From NCBI GenBank assembly GCA_964496125.1, contig CAZBXE010000009.1, positions 1-64,000 of the forward strand: a stretch of 64,000 bases of DNA, given 5' to 3'. Made by a program: the position numbers and the translations under genes. The notes under the pieces were generated by a model that searched no databases, was not told where the DNA came from, and saw only the letters and a program-made list of their open reading frames with translations. Below, one piece after another: positions 42,140-50,790 of the stretch. The stretch is from CAZBXE01 sp964496125 (GTDB taxonomy: Bacteria > Chlamydiota > Chlamydiia > Chlamydiales > CAZBXE01). Position 1 is the first letter of the stretch. Each line of letters opens with the position of its first letter.

Positions 42140-42910
42140 TTACAATACAGGAATGACTGTGATGTTAGGGTGCACTTTGGCTCGCAAAATCTGCTGGATA
42201 TAGGATAGAGTTGCCCCGGTAGAAGAAAAGCAGCCTACACAAGAACCAAGGTATGCAATTTTTAGTTCTAAGCCCTGATGGATCTCTTTAAGGAGGACAC
42301 CGCCGGCATCAAGCTCGATGTAGGGGCGTACATCTGCATCAAGGACCTCTTCTATCAGCGCAAGCTGCTGCAGCGAGGTCATCTCGTTCCACCCAGGGTA
42401 AGGCTCACCCGGCTCTAGCGACTGCAAAGCTACTGGGGGAGCGACATAAGACTCTGGCAAAGAAATGTCTAGACACCGCTCTGCTGCCTCATCTATAGTC
42501 GAAAGAACAATATTTAAAAAAGCGTCGCTTTCACGAGGAAACGCCGGCACAAGAGAAGAATCTCGTACCTGCTTATCAATGAGGTCAGCGCTAATTCTTC
42601 TGGCCTGGTCGTAGTTTTTCCCAATGACAAGAAGCGATGCCACCTCAGCTGCGCCAAGTAAGGCCGTTTGCCCAAAGCATTGAAAGCGTGCGTCCACAAT
42701 GGAACCATCCTCCGGATCGACGAGCCAAAAGAGGGAAAGGGCATACCCCTCTACTTCCCTGCCCTGCCTCCCTACCGCAAGAAACATCCCCCTTTCGAGC
42801 GACTCTTCTTTTGTAAAGAAGCCCACGCACTGGGGTCTTTCAATCGCTTGGGCAAGCTTGCGGCTATAGTGCGCCCAAGGAAAAGGTCGCAAAATTTTCT
42901 TTATACTCAT
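42140..42910 (-). CDS. nifU: NifU-like protein with intact Nfu domain but degenerate scaffold domain
   Basis: NifU proteins build and hand on Fe-S clusters. This 256-residue protein has an N-terminal IscU-like half and a C-terminal Nfu half. The N-terminal half aligns along FWLVDPEDGSIVDARF, but all three scaffold cysteines are replaced: Glu54, Gln81 and a non-cysteine near 125. The C-terminal Nfu domain (from about 180, VRPYIELDAGGVLL) keeps its CxxC as Cys224 and Cys227 (GSCVGC). It overlaps nifS by 4 bases and is last in the gpmA-nifS-nifU operon, the order seen in Chlamydia from memory. It may act only as an Nfu-type carrier. Confidence 0.88.
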   Translation of the reverse strand: MSIKKILRPFPWAHYSRKLAQAIERPQCVGFFTKEESLERGMFLAVGRQGREVEGYALSLFWLVDPEDGSIVDARFQCFGQTALLGAAEVASLLVIGKNYDQARRISADLIDKQVRDSSLVPAFPRESDAFLNIVLSTIDEAAERCLDISLPESYVAPPVALQSLEPGEPYPGWNEMTSLQQLALIEEVLDADVRPYIELDAGGVLLKEIHQGLELKIAYLGSCVGCFSSTGATLSYIQQILRAKVHPNITVIPVL

Positions 42911-44058
42911 AGGTGATAGCTCCCCTTCCTAAGCTCTTGAACAGCTTTAGCTACAATGTCACAGGCTCTTACAATCTCCTCTTCTGTCGTGTATCGAGAT
43001 AAGCTAAAAGAAACCGCAGTCTGAGTCATTTCCAAAGGAACTTTTGCTGCTTGGAGCACAAGGCCAATTTGTTGGAAATTCCCCCCCCCTATCGAGGCAA
43101 AAACGCCGCTTTTATGCAGGAAATAAAGTAGCGCTTCATTGCAAACTAGAGGAAAAGCGACCGCTGAGATATGTGGAAGGCGATTTTCGCCCTCGAAAAG
43201 AATACACACATCAGGAATTTTTTCTTTCAGAATCTCTTCAAAGAGAAGACGCAGACGAGCAATCTCAGTCAGCATATAATCCCGACTTTCCCTAAGCTCT
43301 TGGAAAGATACACCAAGCGCAATCGCGCTCGCAACGCTAAAGACACCGGCACGAAAACCTCCCTGCTCAAACCCTCCCTGGATAAAAGGGGAAAGTTTAC
43401 GCCCCCTTCGTATCGCAAGGCCACCCGTCCCTTGAGGGGCGTGCAACACATTCCCATGGAATGTCAAAAAATCAACTCCCAAATGCTCTTCTTCTAGGTA
43501 ATATTTCCCGAGGGCGTGGGTAATATCCAAATGCAAAAGTACGCCTCTTTCTCGGCAAAGCTCACGGATCTCATTCATGGGGTGCAAGGAGCCTGTCAGC
43601 CCATTACCAAGAGAAAGGGACAAAAGAGCTGTCCTTGGGGTCAAAGCCTCTGCTACGCTCTCTTTTGATAAGGTGCCATGCTCTCCAACTTCTGCAAGAG
43701 ACCCCACGCACCCAAGTCTTTCCAAATGCGCAATCCCCATCAAAGAAGGCGCCTCATCCACAGTCGATGTCACAAAATGGTTTTTCCCTGTGGGGATGGT
43801 CACATCAAAATACGTAGAGAGAAGAACGTGACTTACAGACTCGCTTCCAGAAGATGTGAAAACAAAATCTTCCTCCTCCTCAAGTCCAAGCACCTCGTAG
43901 ATCGCTCTGTAGCTCTTTTCCAAGGCAGGGAGAACTTCTTGCCCCTTCTTATGTGGGGCAAAGGGCACGCCGTAAGAATGGCGCAAGTAGGGATAAAGAG
44001 CCCCGATAGCGCGCTCCGAGGGCTTTGTTGTTGTACTATTATCAAGATAGATTTCCAT
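42907..44058 (-). CDS. nifS: NifS/IscS-family protein lacking catalytic Lys and Cys
   Basis: NifS/IscS enzymes are PLP-dependent cysteine desulfurases. The 383-residue protein aligns along its full length (EIYLDNSTTTKPSERA start, FTSSGSES PLP-phosphate loop, HLDITHALGK with conserved Asp178, SLSRYTTEEEI near the end). However the lysine that forms the PLP Schiff base is Val204, its preceding His is Asn203, the His over the PLP ring is Glu102, and the sulfur-accepting Cys falls in SIGGGNF (about residue 325) with no cysteine. As read it cannot be a normal desulfurase. It overlaps gpmA by one base and nifU by four. The gene name reflects homology, not proven activity. Confidence 0.88.
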   Translation of the reverse strand: MEIYLDNSTTTKPSERAIGALYPYLRHSYGVPFAPHKKGQEVLPALEKSYRAIYEVLGLEEEEDFVFTSSGSESVSHVLLSTYFDVTIPTGKNHFVTSTVDEAPSLMGIAHLERLGCVGSLAEVGEHGTLSKESVAEALTPRTALLSLSLGNGLTGSLHPMNEIRELCRERGVLLHLDITHALGKYYLEEEHLGVDFLTFHGNVLHAPQGTGGLAIRRGRKLSPFIQGGFEQGGFRAGVFSVASAIALGVSFQELRESRDYMLTEIARLRLLFEEILKEKIPDVCILFEGENRLPHISAVAFPLVCNEALLYFLHKSGVFASIGGGNFQQIGLVLQAAKVPLEMTQTAVSFSLSRYTTEEEIVRACDIVAKAVQELRKGSYHL

Positions 44059-44747
44059 TAAAGGGGCGTTCCTTCCTTCACAAACACCCCTTGCCGAAAT
44101 CGGTAGAGGATAGGATCTCCAGTGGGCAGCTCTAGATTCACAACTTCATCTTTCGTTAGTCCGTCGAGCTGCATGACAATCGAGCGAAGTGAGTTACCGT
44201 GAGCCGAAATCAGAACGCTTTTTCCCTCCTGGAGAAAAGGTACAATTGTCTGCTTAAAATAGGGAAGGGTTCTTGCTGCCGTCATTTCCAAGCTTTCGCC
44301 TTGTGGGGGCGGTGTGGAAAAGCTACGCCTCCACTCTTGCACCTGCTCTTTCCCAAATTTTTCCATCATGTCGGCCTTATTGAGGCCTTGTAGCTGGCCG
44401 TAACAGCGCTCATTGAGGTGCCAGCTTTGGTAGACGGGCAGGATGTTCTCCTTTGCCGCCTCCCCATAAATTTTGCTCCACTCGTGGGACTTCCCTTCTT
44501 CAGGGGAATGGATGATAACCGGGACCTTTTTAGAACTATGATGGATCAGGGCAAGCATGGCCGTCATAAGCGATCTACATAAAGTGGAGACGAAAACAAC
44601 ATCAATGGGCAGGCTTTCAATACGAGCTCCCGCGAGCATCGCCTCCTCTACTCCTGCTTCTGAGAGAGGGACATCAACCCATCCTGTAAAAATATTTTGT
44701 TTATTCCAGACCGACTCACCATGCCGGAGCAAAATCAAGTTCACCAT
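44058..44747 (-). CDS. gpmA: 2,3-bisphosphoglycerate-dependent phosphoglycerate mutase
   Basis: The enzyme interconverts 3- and 2-phosphoglycerate in glycolysis. The 229-residue protein has the phosphohistidine motif LLRHGESVWNKQNIFTGW at 6-23 and the second active-site histidine in ISAHGNSLRSIV near 182, with YGQLQGLNK between. It is the first gene of an operon with nifS-like and nifU-like genes. The same gpmA-nifS-nifU grouping exists in Chlamydia (annotated pgmA there). Confidence 0.95.
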   Translation of the reverse strand: MVNLILLRHGESVWNKQNIFTGWVDVPLSEAGVEEAMLAGARIESLPIDVVFVSTLCRSLMTAMLALIHHSSKKVPVIIHSPEEGKSHEWSKIYGEAAKENILPVYQSWHLNERCYGQLQGLNKADMMEKFGKEQVQEWRRSFSTPPPQGESLEMTAARTLPYFKQTIVPFLQEGKSVLISAHGNSLRSIVMQLDGLTKDEVVNLELPTGDPILYRFRQGVFVKEGTPL

Positions 44748-44872
44748 GGATCTATCTTACAGGGGAAAATGATATTTTAAAACAGGATTTTGATTGCTTT
44801 TAACACAAATTTTTGATAACATTTGAATGTTTTTGAATAATTACTAATCATTTTGAGAGGAATTTCTAGGGG

Positions 44873-45574
44873 ATGGTCAAAAAAAGATTAAGTAAAGCCT
44901 TGTCCCACGTAGGGGTTGCCTCTCGCCGACATGCAGAAGAGCTTATTTTTGATGGACGGGTTGCCGTCAACGGAAAGATTACCCTTGTACCCCAGACTCT
45001 CGTTGATCCTGACGAAGATGCGATCACAGTCGATGGGAATCCGATCAGCGTAGAGAAGGAAAAGGTCTACTTTGTGCTCAACAAGCCAAAAGGTTACCTT
45101 TGCAGCCATACAGCTTCCAGCAAAGCCCCTCTCATCTACGAACTTTTTGACCCCAAAATCGGTCCTTTGATCTCAGCGGGCAGGCTCGACAAAGATACAA
45201 CAGGACTTCTTCTCGTAACAAACGATGGCACCTTTGCCAACCGTGTTATTCACCCCTCCTCTTGCGTAGAAAAGGAGTATTATGTCGAAACGAGGGAAGA
45301 ACTTACCGACAAGCATCTTCTCGCCCTCTCAAAAGGTACCCGGGTAGAGGGAATATTCGTTGTTCCAAAGCAAGTAGAAAGAGCGGGAAAGCGCGCTGCC
45401 AAGATCACGGTTATGGAAGGAAAAAAAAGGGAAATTCGACAGATGATCGAAGCCATCTCACTGACCGTCCGCAAGCTGACACGCATCCGTATTGGCGGTC
45501 TTGAGCTTGGCAAACTTCCTGGAGGCACGTACAGACATCTTACAAAAAAAGAGAAAGAGGCGATTTTTTCATGA
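44873..45574 (+). CDS. rluB: Ribosomal large-subunit pseudouridine synthase B-type
   Basis: The enzyme converts a uridine of 23S rRNA to pseudouridine. The 233-residue protein has an N-terminal S4 RNA-binding domain (RLSKALSHVGVASRRHAEELI) and the RsuA/RluB catalytic domain with the Asp in SAGRLDKDTTGLLLVTNDG near 100, and KKREIRQMIEAI near 185. RluB, RluE, RluF and RsuA are similar; B is the best guess from length and context. It overlaps the next gene as ATGA. A possible promoter TTGATA-17-AATAAT lies just upstream. Confidence 0.9.
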   Translation: MVKKRLSKALSHVGVASRRHAEELIFDGRVAVNGKITLVPQTLVDPDEDAITVDGNPISVEKEKVYFVLNKPKGYLCSHTASSKAPLIYELFDPKIGPLISAGRLDKDTTGLLLVTNDGTFANRVIHPSSCVEKEYYVETREELTDKHLLALSKGTRVEGIFVVPKQVERAGKRAAKITVMEGKKREIRQMIEAISLTVRKLTRIRIGGLELGKLPGGTYRHLTKKEKEAIFS

Positions 45575-47421
45575 CAAACTGGAAACTATCTCCAGAGTTT
45601 CAGTTTCCAAATCTCAAAGCAGGTGTGCCGAAGCGCAAGATCCATCCCTCTTGTCCCAAAACGCCACAAGACCTTGAAAAGGCAATCCGCAATCTCACGA
45701 TCTTCGCCGAGCAAAACAAAAGGCAAATCACCCCTGAGCTACACCGTCTTGAAGTAGAGGATGGCTCCATCATCCCCCCAAGAGCTACCTCCCGCATCTG
45801 GAACGGGGTGCAGATCGCTTGCGCCCTCTTCTCCGAAAGAACAAGACAAGAGCTGGAACTGAAGAAAAAGAAAATCGAGGGCAAGATTCGAGAATCGCTG
45901 AGTGTTATCCTGAAGTATTATCCCCTCCTGGCAAAATTAGAAGAGGGAACAGAGATCCAGAAAAAACTAGCCAAATCAGCAAGGCAGTCGATTGAAAACT
46001 TCAACGGCATCGTCGCCAGCACAAAAAAAAGCCCCCAAAGCTTTGCTGAAAAGCTCAAGCGTTTTGTTTTCCAAAGGATGGGTCTTTTTCCTGACCACTC
46101 CCTGCTTGCCAACCCAATCAACTTGCCAGAGCTTGCCGTCCTCCATTTTTCTGAGGCCAAGATCCTCCAAGAGGCAAGAAACTCCTCACAAAAGATTGCC
46201 TTTCTTGCAGAATCCCTAAAGTGTGTACAAGCCTCTCCAGTGGACCCGACGAGCTGGGAAAAAGACGCATTCCGGATGAAAGCAATCACACTGATCCAAA
46301 AGAAACTTGGCAAAAATTTCTCCTATCAGATCAGCGAGGCGCTTCAATCGATCCGTGAAACACCGATCTTCTCTAAGGCAGCAGCAGAAGAAGGGGTTGT
46401 CTCCTTTTCCCAAAAAATCACACCGTTCCCAGGAGAGGAAATTGAAGTGATTGGCTCCTTTCACAGAAAGTATACAGTCAGCTTGCCTGTTCCCGATAGT
46501 TTTAGCCTCTCCTCAAAATCCGTCCAAACAGGCTTTCCCTACCCTTCACAGCACTGTGGCTGGGCACTCTCTTCACATCTAATCCCTTCCTGCCCTGTGC
46601 GGCAAGACTTGCTTCCTACCATTTGCCCTCTTCTCCAGAAGCAAAAGGAAATCGCCCATGCTCTCTTGCCAGGAGGCGAGCTGATCCAGAAGGCAAAAGA
46701 GCTTCTTGCCCTGAAGAAAAAAGCGTTTCATAAAAAAACAGCAAGTTTTCTTGGCCTTCACAAAACACTTTGCCTCTCTATACTGCATGCGAGTGGTTAT
46801 GCAATTGGAGAGGGCTTCTCGCAAATTTTAGACGTCTTCTTCACACATGTGGAGGAACAAACATCCCCTTACGATTACCTCTGCCAAGTACAGCTCATCT
46901 TGATCGAAACTTGTCTTAATAAACCTGCTGAGAAGTTGAAAGATGCATGGCTTACAACCCCTATGGGAGTAAGCGGAGCACAAGCTCTTCTTGAAAAAGA
47001 GAGAAAGGAGGCAAGACGTGGTTTAAACCTTGGCACCGCGCTCGATGACTATGTTGCCCTCATGGGAGAAGTGCTCGGGAAGGCAAGTGAGGCCATACTC
47101 ATGCAAGAGCTTTCCGAACAGATCCACTTTGCCCCTCCCCTGCTCACTGACTTTGAAAGAAAGGTACAGTCCGCTCTCTACAAACAGCTCATCACTTTCC
47201 AGAACGAGTTCTCTCTCAAGCTGGAGGAAGAAGACAGAGAGCACAACCTTGAAATCATGACCAAATGGCTAGAAAAATCCATAAAATCAGACATCTCCCT
47301 CTTTAAGCAACCTTCTTTCGAACAGTTCCAGCACCTTGCGGCTGACTGTGTAGCCGAATGCGAAGCCTACTACAACGAACGCTATCTCCTCGAGAAAAGC
47401 CATCTCGAAGAAGTTTCGTAA
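45571..47421 (+). CDS. Hypothetical chlamydial protein, 616 residues, coupled to rluB
   Basis: I do not recognise a domain. The protein is soluble, mostly helical, without signal peptide or membrane helix; long charged helices (RTRQELELKKKKIEGKIRE) alternate with a more variable centre containing FPYPSQHCGW. Its ATGA overlap with rluB and its position correspond to the gene after rluB in C. trachomatis (CT724 by memory), so it is probably a phylum-specific protein. The last 40 bases overlap the convergent MFS gene. Function unknown. Confidence 0.75.
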   Translation: MTNWKLSPEFQFPNLKAGVPKRKIHPSCPKTPQDLEKAIRNLTIFAEQNKRQITPELHRLEVEDGSIIPPRATSRIWNGVQIACALFSERTRQELELKKKKIEGKIRESLSVILKYYPLLAKLEEGTEIQKKLAKSARQSIENFNGIVASTKKSPQSFAEKLKRFVFQRMGLFPDHSLLANPINLPELAVLHFSEAKILQEARNSSQKIAFLAESLKCVQASPVDPTSWEKDAFRMKAITLIQKKLGKNFSYQISEALQSIRETPIFSKAAAEEGVVSFSQKITPFPGEEIEVIGSFHRKYTVSLPVPDSFSLSSKSVQTGFPYPSQHCGWALSSHLIPSCPVRQDLLPTICPLLQKQKEIAHALLPGGELIQKAKELLALKKKAFHKKTASFLGLHKTLCLSILHASGYAIGEGFSQILDVFFTHVEEQTSPYDYLCQVQLILIETCLNKPAEKLKDAWLTTPMGVSGAQALLEKERKEARRGLNLGTALDDYVALMGEVLGKASEAILMQELSEQIHFAPPLLTDFERKVQSALYKQLITFQNEFSLKLEEEDREHNLEIMTKWLEKSIKSDISLFKQPSFEQFQHLAADCVAECEAYYNERYLLEKSHLEEVS

Positions 47422-48617
47422 ACTCTTTGGCAGTAGAGCATGTGGAAGGTTGCGGCTAAACAAAAAAGCCCTCCCAAAGCAAGTATTACAGAAGAGCTTG
47501 TATAAAGACAGAGAAGGCTTCCAAGAGGAGGCGCCACGCACCCTCGGATCCCCACGGTACACACATTCACTCCGGAATAGGGAGAGCTATCCGCCTCTTT
47601 TGCAAAAATCGGTCCAGAGAGGTTCCAGCTAAGTTCAGAGCCTGCTTGCATTACCCCGAATATCAGATAGGCGCCATACATCCAAGCCAAATGCACTTTC
47701 GCAAAGAGAAGAAGAAGCGGAAATAAGGCCCCTAAAAACATCACTAGAGAAGAAAAACGGAAGATATTCACCCGCCCCAACCAATCAGACCAAAAGCCAG
47801 ATGTTGCGGCAAAGCCCACTCCTTTGCAAAGCGCAAGAGCTACACCTAGTTCTGTGTAGGATAGGTGAAGCTCTCCCATAAAAAAGGCTGGAAAGGCAGG
47901 TTGCATGATCATAAGCCCGCTCCCTCCCAGCATAAACCCTATCTGAAACAGGGAAAAATCGACTCTATTTTTGAGAAGCATCCAGCTATCTTTCCAAGGG
48001 GTCGTGAGAGCCTTAAAAAAAGGTTGTTTTGTCCCCGTTGCCATTTCGTCCGGTAGAGGCATGTGCATTTGGAAATAGATAGGAAAAAGAGATAAGATCG
48101 CAACCAAAGGAAAGAGGTAGCGCCAGGCTTCTACTTCTACGAACAAGTCCATGATGAGTCCAAAGCCCATGGGGAGTATCCCCCCAATCAGGTAGTAAAA
48201 GGCCTGGCTTCTTGCAAAAACACGCTTGATTTCGTTATCCGGGAGATTTAGCTTTAAAATTTCCATCCAGGCCGGGATTACCCCTCTTGCCATCATCATA
48301 AAAATCCCGTAGGCAAGGACAAAAAACCACGGTTCATCGATGAAAGGGAAGAAAATAAACGGAACTCTTCCCAAGATATTTGCCATGATCACATTTCCCT
48401 TAAGACGGTCCGCCCGGTTTTGCACTCTGTTACTCCAGTACAGGGAGAAAAGGGACACAAGAGGCTTTAATGTAATCATCATGGTGATCTGCAAGACGGA
48501 GGCCTTGAGATCTTTATAGACTATATAAGGCAGCAAGCTGTACATCGCCCAAATAGGCGTGCTCAACACTACGCTCCAAATATACGCTTTCTTTGTGAGG
48601 CGGTAAGAATCCTGCAT
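47382..48617 (-). CDS. Major facilitator superfamily transporter
   Basis: The 411-residue protein has about twelve hydrophobic helices and the MFS layout, with a long cytoplasmic loop near 195-215 between the two halves. Helix 1 starts at about 12 (WSVVLSTPIWAMYSLLPYIVY). Substrate-specific motifs are not clear, so it could move sugars, peptides or drugs. It is on the minus strand with a 40-base convergent overlap with the rluB-linked gene, and 25 bases downstream of oppF, so it may be the last gene of the opp unit. Confidence 0.8.
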   Translation of the reverse strand: MQDSYRLTKKAYIWSVVLSTPIWAMYSLLPYIVYKDLKASVLQITMMITLKPLVSLFSLYWSNRVQNRADRLKGNVIMANILGRVPFIFFPFIDEPWFFVLAYGIFMMMARGVIPAWMEILKLNLPDNEIKRVFARSQAFYYLIGGILPMGFGLIMDLFVEVEAWRYLFPLVAILSLFPIYFQMHMPLPDEMATGTKQPFFKALTTPWKDSWMLLKNRVDFSLFQIGFMLGGSGLMIMQPAFPAFFMGELHLSYTELGVALALCKGVGFAATSGFWSDWLGRVNIFRFSSLVMFLGALFPLLLLFAKVHLAWMYGAYLIFGVMQAGSELSWNLSGPIFAKEADSSPYSGVNVCTVGIRGCVAPPLGSLLCLYTSSSVILALGGLFCLAATFHMLYCQRVYETSSRWLFSRR

Positions 48618-48641
48618 ATAAAGGACAATTTTAGCACTGAT

Positions 48642-49619
48642 TTAGTCCAGAATGCAATAATAGATATGCTCTTTTCCATGTTTATCGATAAATTTTTTCT
48701 TAGGAGGGGGCTCATTACAGAGGGGCTGCGCATACGGGCATCTTGTGCGAAAAGGACAACCTAAAGGGGGGTGGATGGGGGAGGGAAGTTCTCCTTTCAA
48801 AATTTTCTTTTCACTCTTCTCTGAAGGATGGCTCTTTGGTGTTGAGCTTAAGAGAAATTGCGTATAGGGATGTTTTGGGTTAGAAAAAAGCTCCTCGGTG
48901 TCAGCTTGTTCCATTACCTTACCAAGATAAAGAACAACGACCGTGTCACAAATATGCCTTACAACAGAAAGGTTATGCGCAATAAAGAGATAGCTTAAGG
49001 CAAATTTTTCCTTTAAAGCCATGAGCAAGTTCAGCACTTGGGCCTGCACGGAGACGTCAAGAGCTGATACAGCTTCGTCACAAATCAAAAGTTTAGGCTG
49101 CATGATAAGTGCTCTTGCGATGCAAATTCTTTGCTGTTGTCCTCCAGAAAACTCGTGGGGATACCGATTTTTTGCTTCAGGCGCAAGGCCGACCTCTTCC
49201 AAGGCTGCATCTACTCTCTCCTCTTGCTCTTCATCACTTTGCACAAGATGATGATACGATAGCGCTTCTCCGATAGTATCAGCGATTCTTTTGCGAGGAT
49301 TGAGAGAGGAATAGGGATCTTGGAACACCATCTGGACTGTTTTTCTCACTTCCAGAAGCTCATCCTTACTCTTTGTAAGCAGGTCGTCTCCAAAAATGGT
49401 GATCTCTCCTGAGGTGGGTTCAATGAGGCGGATGGCGCATCTTGCAGCTGTACTCTTCCCAGAACCAGACTCTCCCACCATTCCAAAGACTTCCCCTTCA
49501 TGAATCGTAAAGTCGATGGAACGGACAGCCTGTACTTCTCCCACCTGCTTTCGCAAAATACCAGCTCGAATGGGAAACGACTTTACGAGGTTCTTGACTT
49601 TAAGAAGAGGTTTTTTCAT
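48642..49619 (-). CDS. oppF: Oligopeptide ABC transporter ATP-binding protein OppF
   Basis: OppF is one of the two ATPases of the oligopeptide importer. The ATG at 49619 gives 325 residues starting MKKPLLKVKNLVKSF; it follows AAGAAGGGGCAAG and overlaps oppD by 20 bases. Walker A GESGSGKST, Q-loop VFQDPYSSLNPRKRI, signature FSGGQQQRI, Walker B LLICDEAVSALD and the C-terminal oligopeptide-transporter cysteine motif (CPFRTRCPYAQPLC) are present. An in-frame start at 49679 would add 20 unlikely residues. It would pair with OppD and the OppBC permease, whose oppC end is at 63831. Confidence 0.95.
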   Translation of the reverse strand: MKKPLLKVKNLVKSFPIRAGILRKQVGEVQAVRSIDFTIHEGEVFGMVGESGSGKSTAARCAIRLIEPTSGEITIFGDDLLTKSKDELLEVRKTVQMVFQDPYSSLNPRKRIADTIGEALSYHHLVQSDEEQEERVDAALEEVGLAPEAKNRYPHEFSGGQQQRICIARALIMQPKLLICDEAVSALDVSVQAQVLNLLMALKEKFALSYLFIAHNLSVVRHICDTVVVLYLGKVMEQADTEELFSNPKHPYTQFLLSSTPKSHPSEKSEKKILKGELPSPIHPPLGCPFRTRCPYAQPLCNEPPPKKKFIDKHGKEHIYYCILD

Positions 49620-50625
49620 AACGCTTTCTTGCCCCTTCTTGTTTGCGAATACTTTCCTCCCATAGCCAGCATTTTGCAAGGTGGGAATCTGAAACAGTCG
49701 TAAAATCAGGGACTCTGCCCTTCATGCACACCTCCATACGGTAAGGGCAACGGGGATGGAAATGACATCCCTCGGGTAGTTTGCCTACAGGGGGCACAGA
49801 GCCCTGAATTACATGTAGCTTCTCTCCTCTTTTCCCTTCTGTGGGTCGAGAGGCAAAAAGTCCTTCAGTGTAGGGATGAGCTCTTAGATTAAAAAGTTCA
49901 GAAGCACTTGCGCGTTCTACAGCCTGACTTGCGTACATCACGACTACTTCGTCGGCCATTTCTGCAACAACGCCCATGTCGTGGGTGATCAAAAGAATAG
50001 CCATCTCCATCTTTTCTTGCAGGCTTTGCATGAGTTCGAGCACCTGCGCTTGGATGGTTACGTCTAAGGCTGTCGTTGGCTCATCTGCGATCAAGATATC
50101 TGGGCGGCACATCAGCGCCCCAGCTATCATCACCCTCTGCTTCATTCCCCCTGAGAGCTGGTGTGGGTAGGCGTAAAAAGTGTCTTCTGGGGAAGGGATA
50201 CCGACTTCTTTTAGGCTCTCAACGACGGTTTCAAATCCTTCTTGTTCAAATAGGTTTAAATGAAGCTCTGCAATCTCCATGAGCTGATTGCCTATGGTAA
50301 AAACAGGATTCAGAGCGCTCATTGGATCTTGGAAAATCATGGCGATCTTTGCGCCCCGAACACTGCGCAGCTCTTTTTCTGTGCAATCGATTAGGTTTCG
50401 TCCTTGGTAGAGGATTTCCCCTTCGGTGGAAACTACAGGAGGTGTTGGAAGGATACGGAGCAAGGAGAGGGCAACCATTGTTTTACCGCAGCCTGACTCG
50501 CCTACGAGAGCAAGAGTTTTGCCTTTATACAAGTCAAAAGAGACGGAGTCGACAACGCGGCAGGTTTTGCCATCTTTTGCAAGTTTTGTTGTGAGGTTTC
50601 TTACCTGTAAAATGGGCTGTTTCAT
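49600..50625 (-). CDS. oppD: Oligopeptide ABC transporter ATP-binding protein OppD
   Basis: OppD is the partner ATPase of OppF. The 341-residue protein has Walker A GESGCGKTM near 41, Q-loop IFQDPMSALNPVFTIG, signature LSGGMKQRV, Walker B ILIADEPTTALD and the C-terminal CHFHPRCPYRMEVC motif. It overlaps oppF by 20 bases. Upstream, where oppC would normally adjoin, there is instead a 38-bp repeat at 50689 and the start of a 13-kb block; oppC appears only at the far side. Confidence 0.95.
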   Translation of the reverse strand: MKQPILQVRNLTTKLAKDGKTCRVVDSVSFDLYKGKTLALVGESGCGKTMVALSLLRILPTPPVVSTEGEILYQGRNLIDCTEKELRSVRGAKIAMIFQDPMSALNPVFTIGNQLMEIAELHLNLFEQEGFETVVESLKEVGIPSPEDTFYAYPHQLSGGMKQRVMIAGALMCRPDILIADEPTTALDVTIQAQVLELMQSLQEKMEMAILLITHDMGVVAEMADEVVVMYASQAVERASASELFNLRAHPYTEGLFASRPTEGKRGEKLHVIQGSVPPVGKLPEGCHFHPRCPYRMEVCMKGRVPDFTTVSDSHLAKCWLWEESIRKQEGARKRYEKTSS

Positions 50626-50688
50626 TGTGAAGCTATGTTTACCATATTAAAGTTATTCAGCCAATTGCCTTCTACACCCTTATACAAA

Positions 50689-50726
50689 ATTTGCAATTCA
50701 CGCCAGGCTTGGAAATTTGCAATTCT
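50689..50726 (+). repeat. 38-bp RAYT-associated repeat, copy 1
   Basis: The unit reads TTTGCAATTCACGCCAGGC and ends with a second TTTGCAATTC. It lies about 64 bases from the oppD start. Copies of the same length are at 62765-62802 (same orientation) and 63763-63800 (opposite). Confidence 0.85.
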
Positions 50727-50790
50727 AAAAGTTGCTACAATTCTTAGATTTGGTGTAAACTGCGTCTACACTTTTACAACGGAAGCTTTC

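Noticed and set aside
50635..50790. N-terminal 52-codon extension of the secreted DYDWG protein
   Set aside because: It crosses the 38-bp repeat and lacks family or signal character, while the ATG at 50791 has a ribosome-binding site and a clear signal peptide.
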